Source: Candidatus Binatia bacterium
GTDB lineage: Bacteria > Desulfobacterota > Binatia > HRBIN30
NCBI GenBank assembly: GCA_937925685.1
Contig: CALAMI010000016.1
Coordinates: 129,001-193,000, forward strand
Length of the DNA stretch: 64,000 nucleotides
Direction: 5' to 3'
How positions within the stretch are numbered: position 1 is the first letter of the stretch; every line of letters begins with the position of its first letter. The notes beneath the pieces were generated by a model that was not told where the DNA came from, did no database searches, and saw nothing but the letters and a program-made list of their open reading frames with translations. Below are positions 10,620 through 21,581 of the stretch, one piece after another. The translations under genes were made by a program, and so were the position numbers.

Positions 10620-11363
10620 TTAACGGAACCAAGGCGGGAGTTCGTCGGTGACCTCCTCGCGAGACGGGGGCGTGGTCGGATACGGCGTGACACGATCTGG
10701 AACCGGTTGCTCAACTTGTCCCGGCTGAGGTGTATACCGTACGATAGGTTGTCGGCTCTCAGCGTCCACGGTGCCCCGTGGTGAGGCTGTCGGCGTCCTC
10801 CTCACAGGCGTGGGCGTGTGCCAAAGGAGTGGGAAAGCTGGAACGCGAATGATAGGCGTCCGCGTGGGCGTGCTCTTCCCCGCTTTCTCCTCTGCACCGC
10901 TGCCAGCGTCCTTCACCGATCGGGGGCTCGTTGCTTTGGGCGAACCCTTAGCCGGAGTACCTTCGGCAGGTTGTGTTTCGGGTGCCGTCTCTCCGGAAAC
11001 GAACGCGCGGAATACAGCCTGACATTCCTTCGAGTTCCGAGCAAATGACAACTCCCGGAGCCACGCTGGTACTACCCCAAGCCGGGCTCGTGCCGCTGCT
11101 TCAATAACGGCGAGGTAATCGTCCGCGGCCGCAAGGGAGCGATCCACCCCCGGAGTTTCTCGGCCACCTGCCAGTAGGCCGGCACGTCGCACGCAAACAT
11201 CGAAGGCCTCTTGGAAAAGCTCGCGGTCACTTAATCGTGCCAGTTCTGCCGGGGTCTTGTTGTCCCGCTCGCTCTCCCAGCGTGCATCCGCCGCTTGCGC
11301 TACCATGCCCTCCGAAGCCGAGATCAGCACCGCAAGCCAAATCGCCCTCATGGAGTTGACCAT
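10620..11363 (-). CDS. Secreted hypothetical protein with Pro/Thr-rich tail
   Basis: Not recognised. It starts with a signal peptide (MRAIWLAVLISASEG at the internal Met13 form; cleavage near AQAADA). A helical region of about 100 residues with two cysteines follows, then a low-complexity Pro/Thr/Ser tail (TPTRTP, TPTPVRRTPTASP) of the kind that spans the cell wall or links domains. ATGs at 11363 and 11351 are both possible. It lies downstream of clpA on the same strand but behind a hairpin, and is convergent with cstA. Confidence 0.6.
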   Translation of the reverse strand: MVNSMRAIWLAVLISASEGMVAQAADARWESERDNKTPAELARLSDRELFQEAFDVCVRRAGLLAGGRETPGVDRSLAAADDYLAVIEAAARARLGVVPAWLRELSFARNSKECQAVFRAFVSGETAPETQPAEGTPAKGSPKATSPRSVKDAGSGAEEKAGKSTPTRTPIIRVPAFPLLWHTPTPVRRTPTASPRGTVDAESRQPIVRYTPQPGQVEQPVPDRVTPYPTTPPSREEVTDELPPWFR

Positions 11364-11475
11364 GGCTAGAGGGTAAGCAGGTTGCAACGGGCCGATACCG
11401 AGATTTTCTGAGGGCCAGCAGAACCAAGGCCTCGGTGCATTTTAAATTGCGACCGCGGAAACACACCTTCAGCTT

Positions 11476-11503
11476 TCTAAAGCGGGGACAAGGCGTCCCG
11501 CTT
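11476..11503 (-). terminator. Hairpin downstream of clpA
   Basis: TAAAGCGGG (11476-11484) pairs perfectly with CCCGCTTTA (11495-11503) over a 10-nt loop; an alternative register pairs GGGAC with GTCCC and bulges one G. It sits 46 bp past the clpA stop. There is no long T-tract on the minus strand, so termination is plausible but not certain. Confidence 0.45.
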
Positions 11504-11548
11504 TAACAAGGCTATTTGCCCATCATGGGCCGTTTTCCCAGCGGGCTT

Positions 11549-13852
11549 TCACTCCATGTCAGCAGCGCCTACTGGCCGGGTTTCGCATAAAGGCTCGTAG
11601 CGGAACACCAACGAACCGTTCCAGGCATCAACCTCAACACGGCCTCCTTGCTGGAGCCGGCCAAACAGAATTTCGTCGGCCAACACTCGCTTTATTTCCG
11701 CCTGAATGAGTCGGGCCATAGGGCGCGCACCAAAGGTGCGGTCGTAACCTTTTTCAGCCAAGTACTTTCGAGCTGCCGGGGTAATTTGCAAAAACACCCG
11801 GCGCTCGTTGAGCTGAGCATCGAGCTGGGCGATGAACTTATCGACCACGCGCTCGATGACCTCAGGCGCGAGTGGCTTGAAGTGAATGACGGCATCCAAG
11901 CGGTTGCGGAACTCAGGGCTAAACAGGCGCTCGAGCGCTTCCTGAGCCTTGTGCTCATTACTCCGGCCACCGAAACCAATCGGCGTCGCAGCCATTTCCT
12001 GAGCACCAGCGTTTGTGGTCATGATCAAAATGACGTTGCGAAAGTCCGCCTTGCGGCCGTTATTGTCTGTCAACGTTGCATGGTCCATGACCTGCAGCAA
12101 AATATTGAACAAGTTCGGGTGGGCCTTCTCGATTTCGTCTAGCAACAAGACCGCGTGTGGCGATTTGCGAATTGCGTCGGTTAGCAAGCCGCCTTGGTCA
12201 AATCCTACGTACCCAGGAGGCGCGCCAATGAGTCTCGACACCGTATGGGCTTCCATGTACTCGCTCATGTCGAACCGGATGAACTCGACTCCCAGGGTAG
12301 AGGCAAGTTGCTTGGCAACCTCCGTTTTTCCCACGCCGGTGGGCCCAGCAAACAAGAAACAGCCTACCGGTTTTTCTGGCTGGCCCAAACCCGCGCGAGC
12401 AAGTTTAATGGCAGACGCAAGGGTGTGAATCGCTTCGTCTTGCCCAAACACGGAGAGCTTCAGGTCGCGTTCCAATGTTTGCAGACGTTCTCGGTCCGAC
12501 AGCGACACCGATCGTGGGGGGATTTTGGCCATCTGGGCGACGATTTGTTCCACGTCCTTGACTCGCACGACCCGGCGCCGCTGATTCGGCCCGCCCTCGG
12601 ACTGAAGCTTGGCTCCCGCTTCGTCGATCACGTCGAGCGCCTTATCCGGCAAATGGCGGTCGTTAATGTAGCGAGCAGCCAACTCTACGGCGGCCTTCAA
12701 TGCACCCCGTGTGTAAGTCACGCTGTGGTGCCGCTCGTAATACTTCTTCAATCCACGAACGATTTCCAAGGTCTCTTCGACGCTTGGTTCAGCAATCTCG
12801 ATCTTTTGGAAACGCCGTGCGAGGGCTCGGTCCCGTTCGAAGTAGTTCTTGTAGTCCTGGTACGTGGTGGCGCCAATGCAACGGAGTTCGCCGGCCTGCA
12901 ATGCCGGCTTGAGGATGTTCGACGCATCGAGCGAGCCGCCACTTGCCGCACCCGCGCCCACTACGGTATGAATTTCGTCAATAAAGAGAACTGCATTGTT
13001 TTGTTTTCGTAACGCGGCAAGGACCCCTTTCAGCCGCTGCTCGAAGTCCCCGCGAAAACGGGTCCCGGCCAACAAGGCACCCATGTCCAGGGCATAAATC
13101 TTTGCATTTTGCAGGGAACGAGGGACCTTGCCCTGGTGAATCATCAAAGCAAGCCCCTCCGCAAGTGCCGTTTTGCCCACCCCGGGTTCGCCGACAAATA
13201 CCGGATTATTCTTCCTACGCCTGCACAGAACGTGCGCGGTTCGGGCAAGTTCCCGCTCCCTACCAATAATGGGGTCGATCTTTCCGGCCGCTGCCTTGGC
13301 TACCAACTCCGTTGTAAATAGTGCCAACGGGTCACGGCCCCGGCGGGGTTCGCCCTCGAACTCTTGGTCCTCGTCCTCGTCGTCGCCGCTGGGGATGCGC
13401 AAGAAGCTATCGTCCCCGATTTTGGAGACTCCATGGGAAATGTAATTGAGCACATCGAGTCGGGTAATCCCTTGTTGCTCCATGAAATAGGCGGCATGAG
13501 AGTCGGGTTCCCGAAAGATGGCGACTAAAACGTTCCGCGCTTGGATTTCTTCCTTGCCAGCCGACTGCACGTGAGCCGCCGCTCGCTGCAACACCCGCTG
13601 AAACCCTGTCGTTTGCTGCGGCTGAACCGGCAGACCCTCGGGGATGCGCTCCAGGTGGCGGTCGAAAAAACCTTCCAAGGCGCGTTTGAGTGCATCGACA
13701 TCGCCCCCACAATGCCGAATGATGTCGATGATGTCTTCGTCATGTAACAGGGCATAGAGAAGGTGCTCGATGCACACGAATTCGTGACGCCGGCGACGCG
13801 CTTCATTGAATGCCAGCGCTAGCGATATCTCCAATTCTCTACTGATGCGCAT
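11549..13852 (-). CDS. clpA: ATP-dependent Clp protease ATP-binding subunit ClpA
   Basis: AAA+ unfoldase that feeds substrates to ClpP; 767 residues, normal for ClpA. It has an N-domain that docks ClpS (about 1-145), AAA-1 with Walker [14 protein letters not shown] and Walker [12 protein letters not shown]-2 with [12 protein letters not shown] and [12 protein letters not shown], and the ClpP-docking IGF loop (ATPIGFGG). The ATG at 13852 has GAGGAGG inside the end of clpS, and the genes are 3 bp apart, indicating translational coupling. No clpP lies in the window. Confidence 0.97.
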   Translation of the reverse strand: MRISRELEISLALAFNEARRRRHEFVCIEHLLYALLHDEDIIDIIRHCGGDVDALKRALEGFFDRHLERIPEGLPVQPQQTTGFQRVLQRAAAHVQSAGKEEIQARNVLVAIFREPDSHAAYFMEQQGITRLDVLNYISHGVSKIGDDSFLRIPSGDDEDEDQEFEGEPRRGRDPLALFTTELVAKAAAGKIDPIIGRERELARTAHVLCRRRKNNPVFVGEPGVGKTALAEGLALMIHQGKVPRSLQNAKIYALDMGALLAGTRFRGDFEQRLKGVLAALRKQNNAVLFIDEIHTVVGAGAASGGSLDASNILKPALQAGELRCIGATTYQDYKNYFERDRALARRFQKIEIAEPSVEETLEIVRGLKKYYERHHSVTYTRGALKAAVELAARYINDRHLPDKALDVIDEAGAKLQSEGGPNQRRRVVRVKDVEQIVAQMAKIPPRSVSLSDRERLQTLERDLKLSVFGQDEAIHTLASAIKLARAGLGQPEKPVGCFLFAGPTGVGKTEVAKQLASTLGVEFIRFDMSEYMEAHTVSRLIGAPPGYVGFDQGGLLTDAIRKSPHAVLLLDEIEKAHPNLFNILLQVMDHATLTDNNGRKADFRNVILIMTTNAGAQEMAATPIGFGGRSNEHKAQEALERLFSPEFRNRLDAVIHFKPLAPEVIERVVDKFIAQLDAQLNERRVFLQITPAARKYLAEKGYDRTFGARPMARLIQAEIKRVLADEILFGRLQQGGRVEVDAWNGSLVFRYEPLCETRPVGAADME

Positions 13853-13855
13853 CGT

Positions 13856-14182
13856 TTACGCCTCCTCGATACTACAGCGTAGCGGGTACTCGTGTTGCCG
13901 TGCCAGTACTTCAACCTGCGCAACCCGGGTTTCTGCGACCTCGCGCGGGTAAACTCCGGCAACACCGACGCCGTTGTGATGAACGTGCAGCATGATGCGC
14001 ACCGCCTCGGCCTCGGAGCGGTGGAAGACTGTCATGAGAATGTAGACGACGAACTCCATGGTCGTGTAATCGTCGTTATGCAGCAGCACCTTAAACAACT
14101 TCGGTTGCTGAACCTTTCGCCGGGTTTTGGTTTTCGGGACCGTGGAGACTTCTTCTTCCCAGTCAGGTCGCCGCTCACCCAT
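13856..14182 (-). CDS. clpS: ATP-dependent Clp protease adaptor ClpS
   Basis: N-recognin adaptor delivering N-degron substrates to ClpA; 108 residues. The family core is clear: KVLLHNDDYTTMEFVVYIL (substrate pocket and ClpA-binding loop), then AEAVRIMLHVHHNGVGVAG, YPREVAETRV and the C-terminal PLRCSIEEA. It is followed directly by clpA, the conserved arrangement. Confidence 0.97.
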   Translation of the reverse strand: MGERRPDWEEEVSTVPKTKTRRKVQQPKLFKVLLHNDDYTTMEFVVYILMTVFHRSEAEAVRIMLHVHHNGVGVAGVYPREVAETRVAQVEVLARQHEYPLRCSIEEA

Positions 14183-14277
14183 GATCCACTAATTAGCACT
14201 GACCACGCAGTGAACAACCAATTTCGCCCGCTTCTTGAGCTGGGCGTGTCCGCCACGAGGATCTGAGCCCTACACCC

Positions 14278-15498
14278 TCAGCGTCGCCGTAGTGCATGCA
14301 CCAACGCCTCGATGTCTTCCGGTGCGTTGTAAAAGTGGATACCAACGTGCAAGCAGCCCTCGCGGTGATTGATGGCAACGTGTTTTTGGTGTAGCTGATG
14401 CATCCACGCCTCTGCGCTCTCCCCTTCGGGAGGCTGTAGCAACACAATGCCCGAACGCTGGTGCTCCCCAAGTGGGCTTCTGACCATCCACCCACAATGT
14501 TCCAGCTCGGAAACGAGGTAGGTGACAAGCGCTTGGATGTGAGCGGCGATCCGGCCGATGCCCAAATCAGCCAGCCACGTCACGGATGCTTCCAAGGCCG
14601 CAATACCGGGTAAGTTCCTAGTTCCCTCCTCAAAACAGCGCGCGCTGGTTGCAATTTCGGTGTCGTAGGACGTGATGGGAGCCAACGGTTCCCCAGGCGT
14701 CATTAGGCTTGCACTGCCGACGTGCAGCACACGCATCTGCGGCCGCACCTGCCGAGCAATGTAGCAAATCCCGATGCCGGGTGGACCGAGCAGCCACTTC
14801 TGCGATCCGGCCGCGGCGACGTCAATTGCCAGGCTGCGTGCTCGGAAAGGGAGGGCACCCCATCCCTGCACGGCATCGCAGACAACCCACGCTCCGCGCT
14901 CGCGTGCTAGCTCGCCTAGAGCCTTTAAGTCGTGACGAAAGCCATTGTGAAACTCCACCCAACTCACAACCAACCCCCGCGTTCGCTGCCTCCAAGCTTT
15001 GCGGAAATCTTCCACGGTAGGTCCTGGCGCACGAAAGCGGACCCAGCGGGCGTGCAACCCCAAGGGTTGCCGAATCAAGAAGGGCAACACGGTAGCGGGG
15101 TGACTGCCGGGAACCAGTAACACCTCATCACCCGGACTCCACGGGAGGCTCTCGGCGGCCCAAATCAAACCTTCGGTTGTGTTGCGGGAAAAAGCAATTT
15201 CATCTGCATCAGCACCTAGAAACTCCGCGACACGCTGCCTGGTACGTTCTACGAGCTCGTCCGCGTGGAAGATCTCGAAGGCGATACCATCAAGCGCTAA
15301 CCGCCGGAACACGGCCATTGCAGCCCGACGTGCGCGCCGGGGTAACAGCCCCATCCCGTTCGACGCCAAGTACACGTAGCGTTCGAGAGCAGGAAACTCC
15401 GCACGAATTTCGAAGAGTTCTCGAGAATCGAAAGGCTGCTCCGCCACGCTCCGCCAGTTTGCTGACTGTTTTACGACCCCAGCATTGTCCACAGCCAC
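14278..15498 (-). CDS. Aminotransferase class V-fold PLP enzyme
   Basis: PLP enzyme of the class V (NifS/selenocysteine lyase/isopenicillin N epimerase-like) fold, 406 residues. The PLP-binding Asp208 is in CDAVQGWGALPF and the Schiff-base Lys234 in AGSQKWLLGPPG; RNTTEGL (about 105) is the phosphate cup. It lacks an obvious flexible-loop catalytic Cys, so desulfurase activity is less likely than lyase, epimerase or aminotransferase activity (inference). GTG start. It follows the SDR by 26 bp and is probably co-transcribed with glnS and the SDR. Confidence 0.85.
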   Translation of the reverse strand: MAVDNAGVVKQSANWRSVAEQPFDSRELFEIRAEFPALERYVYLASNGMGLLPRRARRAAMAVFRRLALDGIAFEIFHADELVERTRQRVAEFLGADADEIAFSRNTTEGLIWAAESLPWSPGDEVLLVPGSHPATVLPFLIRQPLGLHARWVRFRAPGPTVEDFRKAWRQRTRGLVVSWVEFHNGFRHDLKALGELARERGAWVVCDAVQGWGALPFRARSLAIDVAAAGSQKWLLGPPGIGICYIARQVRPQMRVLHVGSASLMTPGEPLAPITSYDTEIATSARCFEEGTRNLPGIAALEASVTWLADLGIGRIAAHIQALVTYLVSELEHCGWMVRSPLGEHQRSGIVLLQPPEGESAEAWMHQLHQKHVAINHREGCLHVGIHFYNAPEDIEALVHALRRR

Positions 15499-15524
15499 GC
15501 CCTTGCGGAAGCCGATTTGCTAGC

Positions 15525-16277
15525 TCAAACCGGCAAGGCCACGAGGGCTCCACCATCGACTACCAACGTATGGCCTGTGACCCAGTTGGCGGCGTCTGAC
15601 GCCAAATAAAGAGCGGCCCAAGCAACATCCTCCGGGCACCCGAGTCTTTTCAACGGATACCGCTCCGCCACAATGTCTCCCCGCCCCTCGTCCCACAAAA
15701 GCCGCGCAAAATCCGTTTTCACGATTCCAGGGGCGATGGCATTGACACGCACTTTCGGGCCAAGCTCGGCAGCCAGTTGGCGGGTCATGTGAATCAGGGC
15801 AGCCTTCGTTACATTGTACACGCCAATCAGCGGGCTGGTTTGCAGTCCACCAATAGATGACACGTTCAACACCACTCCGCCGTGCTCTGCCATCCAGTAA
15901 CGCCAGGCGAGCTGCGTCCAAACGAGCGGTCCCCGGATATTGACTTGCACCGTTTTATCAAAGCGCGGTAAGTCGACCTCCACGAGCGGCCCAGCGTAAG
16001 GGTTAGTAGCGGCATTGTTCACGAGGACGTTCAAAGCTCCAAACCGCTCAATCGTTAGTTTGACACAAGCTTCCGCTTGCTCTGGATCTCCTGCGTTCGC
16101 GGCACAATACGCCACCTCCGGGCCGATCTCCTGTGCCGCGTGCACGAGTTCATCGGCCTTCCGCGCAGAGATCATCACCTTCGCGCCAGCGTCGCGAAAC
16201 ACTCTGGCAATGGCTTTCCCGATTCCTCGAGATCCACCGGTAACCAGTACAACCTTTCCGTCGAGTCTAAGTTCCAT
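15525..16277 (-). CDS. SDR family oxidoreductase
   Basis: Short-chain dehydrogenase/reductase of about 250 residues with TGGSRGIG, VLVNNAATNPYAG, NVSSIGGL, YNVTKAAL and a C-terminal VVDGGAL. This pattern is close to RhlG/DHRS4-like SDRs of GC-rich bacteria. The ATG at 16277 follows GAGG with good spacing; a GTG one codon earlier is possible. It is 9 bp from glnS and 26 bp from the aminotransferase, suggesting an operon of unclear logic. Substrate unknown. Confidence 0.9.
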   Translation of the reverse strand: MELRLDGKVVLVTGGSRGIGKAIARVFRDAGAKVMISARKADELVHAAQEIGPEVAYCAANAGDPEQAEACVKLTIERFGALNVLVNNAATNPYAGPLVEVDLPRFDKTVQVNIRGPLVWTQLAWRYWMAEHGGVVLNVSSIGGLQTSPLIGVYNVTKAALIHMTRQLAAELGPKVRVNAIAPGIVKTDFARLLWDEGRGDIVAERYPLKRLGCPEDVAWAALYLASDAANWVTGHTLVVDGGALVALPV

Positions 16278-16286
16278 CACCCCACC

Positions 16287-18011
16287 TCAATCGACCAAAC
16301 CACGCTGTTCCAACCGCGCCCAGGTATCCTTGAGGGTCACCGTACGGTTCAACACCAGCTTCCCCATCGGCTCGGAATCAGGATCCACACAAAAATATCC
16401 CAAGCGCTCGAGCTGAAACCGTTCGCCCGGTTTCACCCTGCCTAAATTTGGCTCCATCCAGGCATTCGCCACGACTTCGAGGGAATGGGGATTGAGAAAG
16501 CTCTTGTAATCCACCCCTTCTTTCTCTGCGGTGGGATTCTCAACCGTAAAGAGGCGGTCATAGAGTCTAACCTCCGCTGGGATCGCATGTGCTACCGATA
16601 CCCAGTGCAAGGTGGCTTTCACTTTTCGACCATCGGGGGTGTCACCCCCGCGGGTAGCCGGGTCGTACGTACAGCGGAGTTCGACGACCTCGCCATTGCG
16701 GTTTCTCACGACATCACGGCACGTGATGAGGTAGCCGTAACGCAAGCGCACTTCTCGGCCGGGGGCTAGCCGGAAAAATTTCTTCGGAGGATTCTCGCGG
16801 AAGTCATCGGCCTCGATCCAAAGTTCACGGGAGAAAGGCACCTGACGCGTGCCTGCCGAAGGATCCTCGGGATTGTTAATAGCTTCCATTTCCTCGACGA
16901 GGTCAGGGGGGTAGTTCTCGATCACCACCTTGAGTGGGCGCAACACCCCCATAAAGCGGGCAGCGCGGCGATTGAGATCTTCACGGATACAGTGTTCCAA
17001 CAGCGCGATGTCGACCACGGAATCTCGCTTGGCAACGCCAATGCGACGGCAGAACTCGCGAATTGCTTCGGGAGGAACCCCACGCCGCCGCATGCCCGCC
17101 AGAGTAGGAAGCCTAGGATCGTCCCAACCGCGGACATATCCGCCTTCGACCAATTCGACCAGCTTGCGCTTGCTCAGCACGGTATAACTCAGATTGAGGC
17201 GAGCAAACTCGATTTGCTGGGGGTGGTGAGGCGTCTCCAACGTGTCGAGGATCCAGTCGTACAACGGCCGGTGATCCTCGAATTCGAGCGTACACAGGGA
17301 ATGAGTAATGCCCTCGATCATGTCGGAAAGGGCATGGGCGAAGTCGTACATTGGGTAAATGCACCACTTCGTTCCCGTGCGATGGTGGGGAACGTGTTTG
17401 ATGCGATAGAGCACGGGGTCACGTAGATTCAAATTCGGGGAGGCCATATCGATTTTCGCCCGCAAAACGCACTCGCCTTCTCGAAACTTACCCTGGCGCA
17501 TATCCTCAAAGAGGCGTAAGTTCTCCTCAATACTGCGATTCCGATACGGGCTTTCCCGACCCGGCTCGGTCAGAGTTCCTCGATATTGCCGGATCTCTTC
17601 CGTGCTCAAGTGACACACGTACGCTTTCCCGCGGCGAATGAGTTCGACGGCAAATCCATAAAGTTGGTCGAAATAATCCGAGGCGAAAAACAATTTATCG
17701 CCCCAGTCATATCCAAGCCAACGAACGTCTTCCAAGATCGCTTCGACGTATTCCTTGTCTTCTTTCTCTGGGTTCGTGTCATCGAATCGCATGTGGCAGA
17801 CGCCGTTAAATTCTTGTGCAACACCAAAGTTCAGACAGATTGACTTGGCGTGCCCGATGTGGAGGTAACCGTTGGGCTCCGGCGGGAAGCGGGTAATCAC
17901 CCGCCCCCCGTTTTTGCCAAGGCGAACATCCTCCGCGATGATGTCTCGAATGAAGTCACGCGAAGCGGTCGTCTCCTCCGACGACGTCGTGGCTTTCACC
18001 TGCTCGTTCAT
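16287..18011 (-). CDS. glnS: Glutamine--tRNA ligase
   Basis: Class I synthetase charging tRNA-Gln directly; 574 residues from the ATG at 18011. The frame is open 57 codons further, but the upstream part is not GlnRS-like and would overlap the divergent promoter region. Signatures are [16 protein letters not shown] (HIGH box), [11 protein letters not shown], the KMSKS equivalent VLSKRKL, and a complete anticodon-binding beta-barrel (about 350-560). There is no N-terminal YqeY domain. Having GlnRS is consistent with a lineage not wholly dependent on the GatCAB amidotransferase route for Gln. Confidence 0.97.
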   Translation of the reverse strand: MNEQVKATTSSEETTASRDFIRDIIAEDVRLGKNGGRVITRFPPEPNGYLHIGHAKSICLNFGVAQEFNGVCHMRFDDTNPEKEDKEYVEAILEDVRWLGYDWGDKLFFASDYFDQLYGFAVELIRRGKAYVCHLSTEEIRQYRGTLTEPGRESPYRNRSIEENLRLFEDMRQGKFREGECVLRAKIDMASPNLNLRDPVLYRIKHVPHHRTGTKWCIYPMYDFAHALSDMIEGITHSLCTLEFEDHRPLYDWILDTLETPHHPQQIEFARLNLSYTVLSKRKLVELVEGGYVRGWDDPRLPTLAGMRRRGVPPEAIREFCRRIGVAKRDSVVDIALLEHCIREDLNRRAARFMGVLRPLKVVIENYPPDLVEEMEAINNPEDPSAGTRQVPFSRELWIEADDFRENPPKKFFRLAPGREVRLRYGYLITCRDVVRNRNGEVVELRCTYDPATRGGDTPDGRKVKATLHWVSVAHAIPAEVRLYDRLFTVENPTAEKEGVDYKSFLNPHSLEVVANAWMEPNLGRVKPGERFQLERLGYFCVDPDSEPMGKLVLNRTVTLKDTWARLEQRGLVD

Positions 18012-18105
18012 GGCGAAATGCTCATAGGGAGGAGCACCGCGCCGGTCAACGCCAATCACCGTCCCTCTTCCCCTTGCATGGATTCTCTGGCTAGGGATCC
18101 GGAGA

Positions 18106-18867
18106 ATGATGAGCACTGTGCGGACTGAAGATGTGGAAGCCGTGAGGATCCTCATGCTCGACCGACCGCCGGCCAACGCCATGGAGGAGACATTGCTGAC
18201 CGATCTTCAACATGCCTTGGCCGACGCCAAGTCGGACCCTCGGGTGCGGGCGATCGTTTTGACCGGCTCAGGCTCTTTTTTCAGCGCTGGCTTTGATTTC
18301 CGCGCACCTCGGAGAGACGAAACTCGAGCGGCTGCCTTTTACCAACTGTATCGTGATGCGCATGTAGCACTTCTGTCTTTCCCCAAGCCTACCGTCGCCT
18401 GGGTGCAAGGCCACGCCATCGCTGGAGGTTTGGTCTTGGCTTTGGCGTGCGACTACCGCCTCGGTGTGCTGGGCAGCTATCAGGTTGGCCTGAACGAGGT
18501 TGCGGTTGGCGCCGCCTATCCTCGTGCTGCCTTGGAAATTGTTCGTTTGAGGCTCCCACACGCACGAGCTGCGGAACTCATGTTAGGAGCGGCCCTTTAC
18601 CCATGTTCCCATGCGGTACGTTTGGGAGTGGTGGATGAACTGCTACCTCCGGACACAGCCCGTCAAACGATCTTACGGCGCGCTGGACGACTCGGAGCTT
18701 ACCCGGCTGAAGCATACGCCCATACTAAACAAGCTCTAATCGCCCCTGCCCTGCTCGCGATCCTCGCGGAGACCGAGGAAGAGGCTCGGGCTACGCGTGC
18801 TGTTTGGCAGTCGCCAGAGGGACGGGCTGCTCGTCACCGTCAGCGTGAACGGCTCGTCTCTCGTTAG
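18106..18867 (+). CDS. Enoyl-CoA hydratase/isomerase family protein
   Basis: Crotonase-fold protein, 253 residues. The CoA/oxyanion segments are SFFSAGFDF and [19 protein letters not shown]. In the region of the first catalytic Glu it reads [17 protein letters not shown], like delta3-delta2 enoyl-CoA isomerases (GLNEVxxG) rather than true hydratases; the second hydratase Glu falls in AAELMLG. Isomerase activity is the better guess. It diverges from glnS, 94 bp between starts; two ATG codons are in tandem at 18106 and 18109. Confidence 0.85.
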   Translation: MMSTVRTEDVEAVRILMLDRPPANAMEETLLTDLQHALADAKSDPRVRAIVLTGSGSFFSAGFDFRAPRRDETRAAAFYQLYRDAHVALLSFPKPTVAWVQGHAIAGGLVLALACDYRLGVLGSYQVGLNEVAVGAAYPRAALEIVRLRLPHARAAELMLGAALYPCSHAVRLGVVDELLPPDTARQTILRRAGRLGAYPAEAYAHTKQALIAPALLAILAETEEEARATRAVWQSPEGRAARHRQRERLVSR

Positions 18868-18883
18868 AAGAGCCCTAAGCTCC

Positions 18884-20944
18884 TCATCTCTCCGGTTCGA
18901 CTGCGTCAAGAACGATATTCGCCGGCACCTCCTCCCACACACGCCTGGTTCCGGTCACCGGCCACAACACCTCTACCCGTGCAACTCGATCAACTGCTCC
19001 AAGACCGAAGTGCGCAACCAATTCGTTGTGGCCCAGGTAGTTGCTCCCACCGTCGATTTCCCGCACCAGCGGTCGGGCGTCTCCGTGACGCCATACTTTG
19101 ACTCGCGCACCAATGCCGGTGCGGTTAGAGCGGATGCCGCTGACCTTCACTTTAAGCCAGGAGCCGGCGCAACCACACTCGTTGCGGTACAGCGCAGGGC
19201 GATCTGCATTGTTGGCCACGAACAAATCCTGACACCCGTCCCCATCGTAGTCCCACACCACGACGGCACGGCCCTGACGCTCATCTGCTAATCCCCATGA
19301 CCGGGCCACTTCCCGCATCGTTCCTCCAATGTTTTCCCAGACACGAAGCGGGTCACGTTCGTAATCGTCTTCCAGTTCTCCTAAGCCGATGGAATCTAAG
19401 ATCGGGAAGTGTGCTCCATTGGCTACGACTAGATCGAGGTCTCCGTCGTTGTCCGGATCCCAAAACGCAGCTCCCCATCCCCATCCCGCGTCGCGCACCC
19501 CGTAGGCATCGGTCATGTCCACGAATCTACGACCACCCAGGTTACGGAACAAACGGTTCCCTGTCGTTCCCCAAAAACATCCTTCTCGGCCCTGGCAGCG
19601 GCCGAGAGGGTCCCAAATGGAGCTAACGAACCAGTCGAGCAATCCATCTCCGTCCACGTCCCCCACCGCGGAACCCATGCCGTTTTCATCGGTGCCAACG
19701 TCTGCGGCTTGGGTGCCGTCGAGAAAAGTTCCATCGCCGCGATTCCAAAACAGCCGACTGGTGCCGAAGTCCGCCGCTACAGCGAGGTCGGGCCATCCAT
19801 CGTCGTCGAAGTCTACAAAACGAGAAGCGAAAGAGAACCCAAATCCCAAGTCCTCTCGCAGTGGCGGAATCGTGTCGAGCGCCACCCCGGCACTTGCCGT
19901 GACATCTTCGAAGTAACCGGATCGACGCGGCCCTAGATTGCGAAGCAAGCGTGCGTGCGAGGGTGCGCTTCGACGGTTATAAGCGCGCGGTCGCCATTCG
20001 GTAACGTGGATGTCGAGAAACCCATCACGGTCGTAGTCTCCGAATGCCACGCTAAAACCGTAGTGCGGTTCGTCTGTCGCCACCGCTGCCCCTCTAACGA
20101 CTGCTTCTTCGGTAAAGCGGCCGCTGCCGTCGTTCAGGAACAAAAAGTGTCGACGCTGATCCGGTCCGAGTGCGGTCGCGTACAAATCGAGATCTCCGTC
20201 ATTGTCGATGTCACCCCAAGCAATCCCGTTCACGCGTGCATCCGGGAAATGGAGGCCGGCAGTTTGCGAGACCTCCATGAACGTGCCGTCACCACGGTTG
20301 CGGAACAGCAATAGCGATGGCTGGTCGATTCTCGTGACTGCCAGGTCGACCAACCCATCGCCGTCGAAATCAGCCGGAGCGGCTCCCCCTGCGAAAAAGA
20401 ACTGCTCGTAGGCTGGAGGCTGCGAGGGCGGCACATAATGTACATACTCGATGCCCGCCTCAGACGTCACATCTCGGAAGCACAATGTCGGAGGCTCGAC
20501 CCTGGGCGAGCTCGTTGCAGTCGGCATGAGGGTAGGAGTCGACGTTGGACTTTGGCGGGTTGGAGGCGGGGAAGGTGTAAAGGTGTTTTCGCCACGAGCG
20601 GTTGGAGAACACGACACGTCGGAGCTCGGGGTTGGGTCGACAGAGCAGCCGTGCAAGGCAGCCCGAACGGCTTGAAGGATTTCCTCAATGGTGACGTACC
20701 CGTCGCGGTTCGTATCTCCTGCCTCGCACATGCTTACAGGCTCCAACGTCAGTGCGATGCGTACCGCGAGAACCACCTCGTCTACGGTGACGCTCCCGCT
20801 AGTGTCGCAGTCACCCGGGCAAGCAATCACTGCCGATGCACTCACCCACGCTGCCTGCAGCGAAACAACCGAAGCGGCAATACTCCAACGCGTGCGCAGT
20901 ACGATGGAGTGCACCCAACCCCGGCAACGGGCGGCAAAGTGCAT
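18884..20944 (-). CDS. Secreted dockerin-like / FG-GAP repeat / UnbV-ASPIC protein
   Basis: Large exported protein, about 686 residues from the ATG at 20944. After a signal peptide comes a Cys-flanked pair of dockerin-type EF-hands (CDTSGSVTVDEVV, GDTNRDGYVTIEEIL), then a Ser/Thr/Pro-rich linker. At least seven FG-GAP/VCBS-type calcium-binding blades follow (for example DFDGDGLVDLAV, DIDNDGDLDLYA, DPDNDGDLDLVVANG, DYDGDGCQDLFVANN), and a C-terminal UnbV/ASPIC domain ends in YLGHNELVAHFGLG. This is the CRTAC1-like layout: an extracellular beta-propeller of unknown ligand. A cohesin-like protein is encoded at 42.3-43.3 kb. Confidence 0.88.
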   Translation of the reverse strand: MHFAARCRGWVHSIVLRTRWSIAASVVSLQAAWVSASAVIACPGDCDTSGSVTVDEVVLAVRIALTLEPVSMCEAGDTNRDGYVTIEEILQAVRAALHGCSVDPTPSSDVSCSPTARGENTFTPSPPPTRQSPTSTPTLMPTATSSPRVEPPTLCFRDVTSEAGIEYVHYVPPSQPPAYEQFFFAGGAAPADFDGDGLVDLAVTRIDQPSLLLFRNRGDGTFMEVSQTAGLHFPDARVNGIAWGDIDNDGDLDLYATALGPDQRRHFLFLNDGSGRFTEEAVVRGAAVATDEPHYGFSVAFGDYDRDGFLDIHVTEWRPRAYNRRSAPSHARLLRNLGPRRSGYFEDVTASAGVALDTIPPLREDLGFGFSFASRFVDFDDDGWPDLAVAADFGTSRLFWNRGDGTFLDGTQAADVGTDENGMGSAVGDVDGDGLLDWFVSSIWDPLGRCQGREGCFWGTTGNRLFRNLGGRRFVDMTDAYGVRDAGWGWGAAFWDPDNDGDLDLVVANGAHFPILDSIGLGELEDDYERDPLRVWENIGGTMREVARSWGLADERQGRAVVVWDYDGDGCQDLFVANNADRPALYRNECGCAGSWLKVKVSGIRSNRTGIGARVKVWRHGDARPLVREIDGGSNYLGHNELVAHFGLGAVDRVARVEVLWPVTGTRRVWEEVPANIVLDAVEPER

Positions 20945-21101
20945 AACTGCAAACTTACTCCGCCTACCGTGCCATTGTCCACACTTGAGGGCAGCCCTAG
21001 TGGATTGTCGTTCCGGACCACCCCTCACCGACTAGGCACAAGGGGCCAAGCCCACGTCCAAACGGCACGACGACGAAGTCGACGGTTCAGGCGTCGTCCC
21101 A

Positions 21102-21581
21102 TCAATACGAGGGGATCACCTGGTAAACCCAATGCCCAAATGGAGCAGGACGGGCATCGGGTCGTTTTCGAATGTTGTAATACTGAATACTGGCCTGGAG
21201 ATGATTTCGCACCTCCTCTCGGCTCCGCCGAGGGACTCCATGCGGCCGTTCTTGCATGAAATCCAAGAAGTAGTTCGTATACAAATATGCCGCCCACCCG
21301 GGCGAAACTTCTCCGGTGGCCGCACGCTCTGACAAAAGCAGGTAGTAGTCCCACAACTCCGGAATCAATTGAGGGGGGGCGCTCGGGAGCAGGAGCACTT
21401 GGTGAACAGTACGAATCGTTTCGTGCGCTACAGTCGAGGCCGGCGGGGTGGCCAGATCGGCTGGCGGCTCGCGCCAGCGCCCCGCCGGTAATGGCGTTGG
21501 GTTCGCGAGCGCACTGCAGGCTGCGCCCCCGATAAGTAACCAAACAGTGCACCGCCTCCGTGCAACCAGTAGGCGCCTCAT
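21102..21581 (-). CDS. Secreted hypothetical protein
   Basis: Not recognised. 159 residues with an Arg-rich n-region and hydrophobic core (TVWLLIGGAACSALA), so exported; the Cys is not in a good lipobox. The mature part is short, rich in Tyr and aromatic residues (LWDYYLLL, AAYLYTNYFLDF, QYYNIRKRP). It lies upstream of the FG-GAP gene on the same strand, 157 bp away. A longer open frame overlaps it in another register but has no signal peptide or protein-like composition. Confidence 0.55.
   Translation of the reverse strand: MRRLLVARRRCTVWLLIGGAACSALANPTPLPAGRWREPPADLATPPASTVAHETIRTVHQVLLLPSAPPQLIPELWDYYLLLSERAATGEVSPGWAAYLYTNYFLDFMQERPHGVPRRSREEVRNHLQASIQYYNIRKRPDARPAPFGHWVYQVIPSY

Noticed and set aside
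18012-18182. N-terminal extension of glnS
   Set aside because: The added residues are not GlnRS-like and would cover the divergent promoter and crotonase start.
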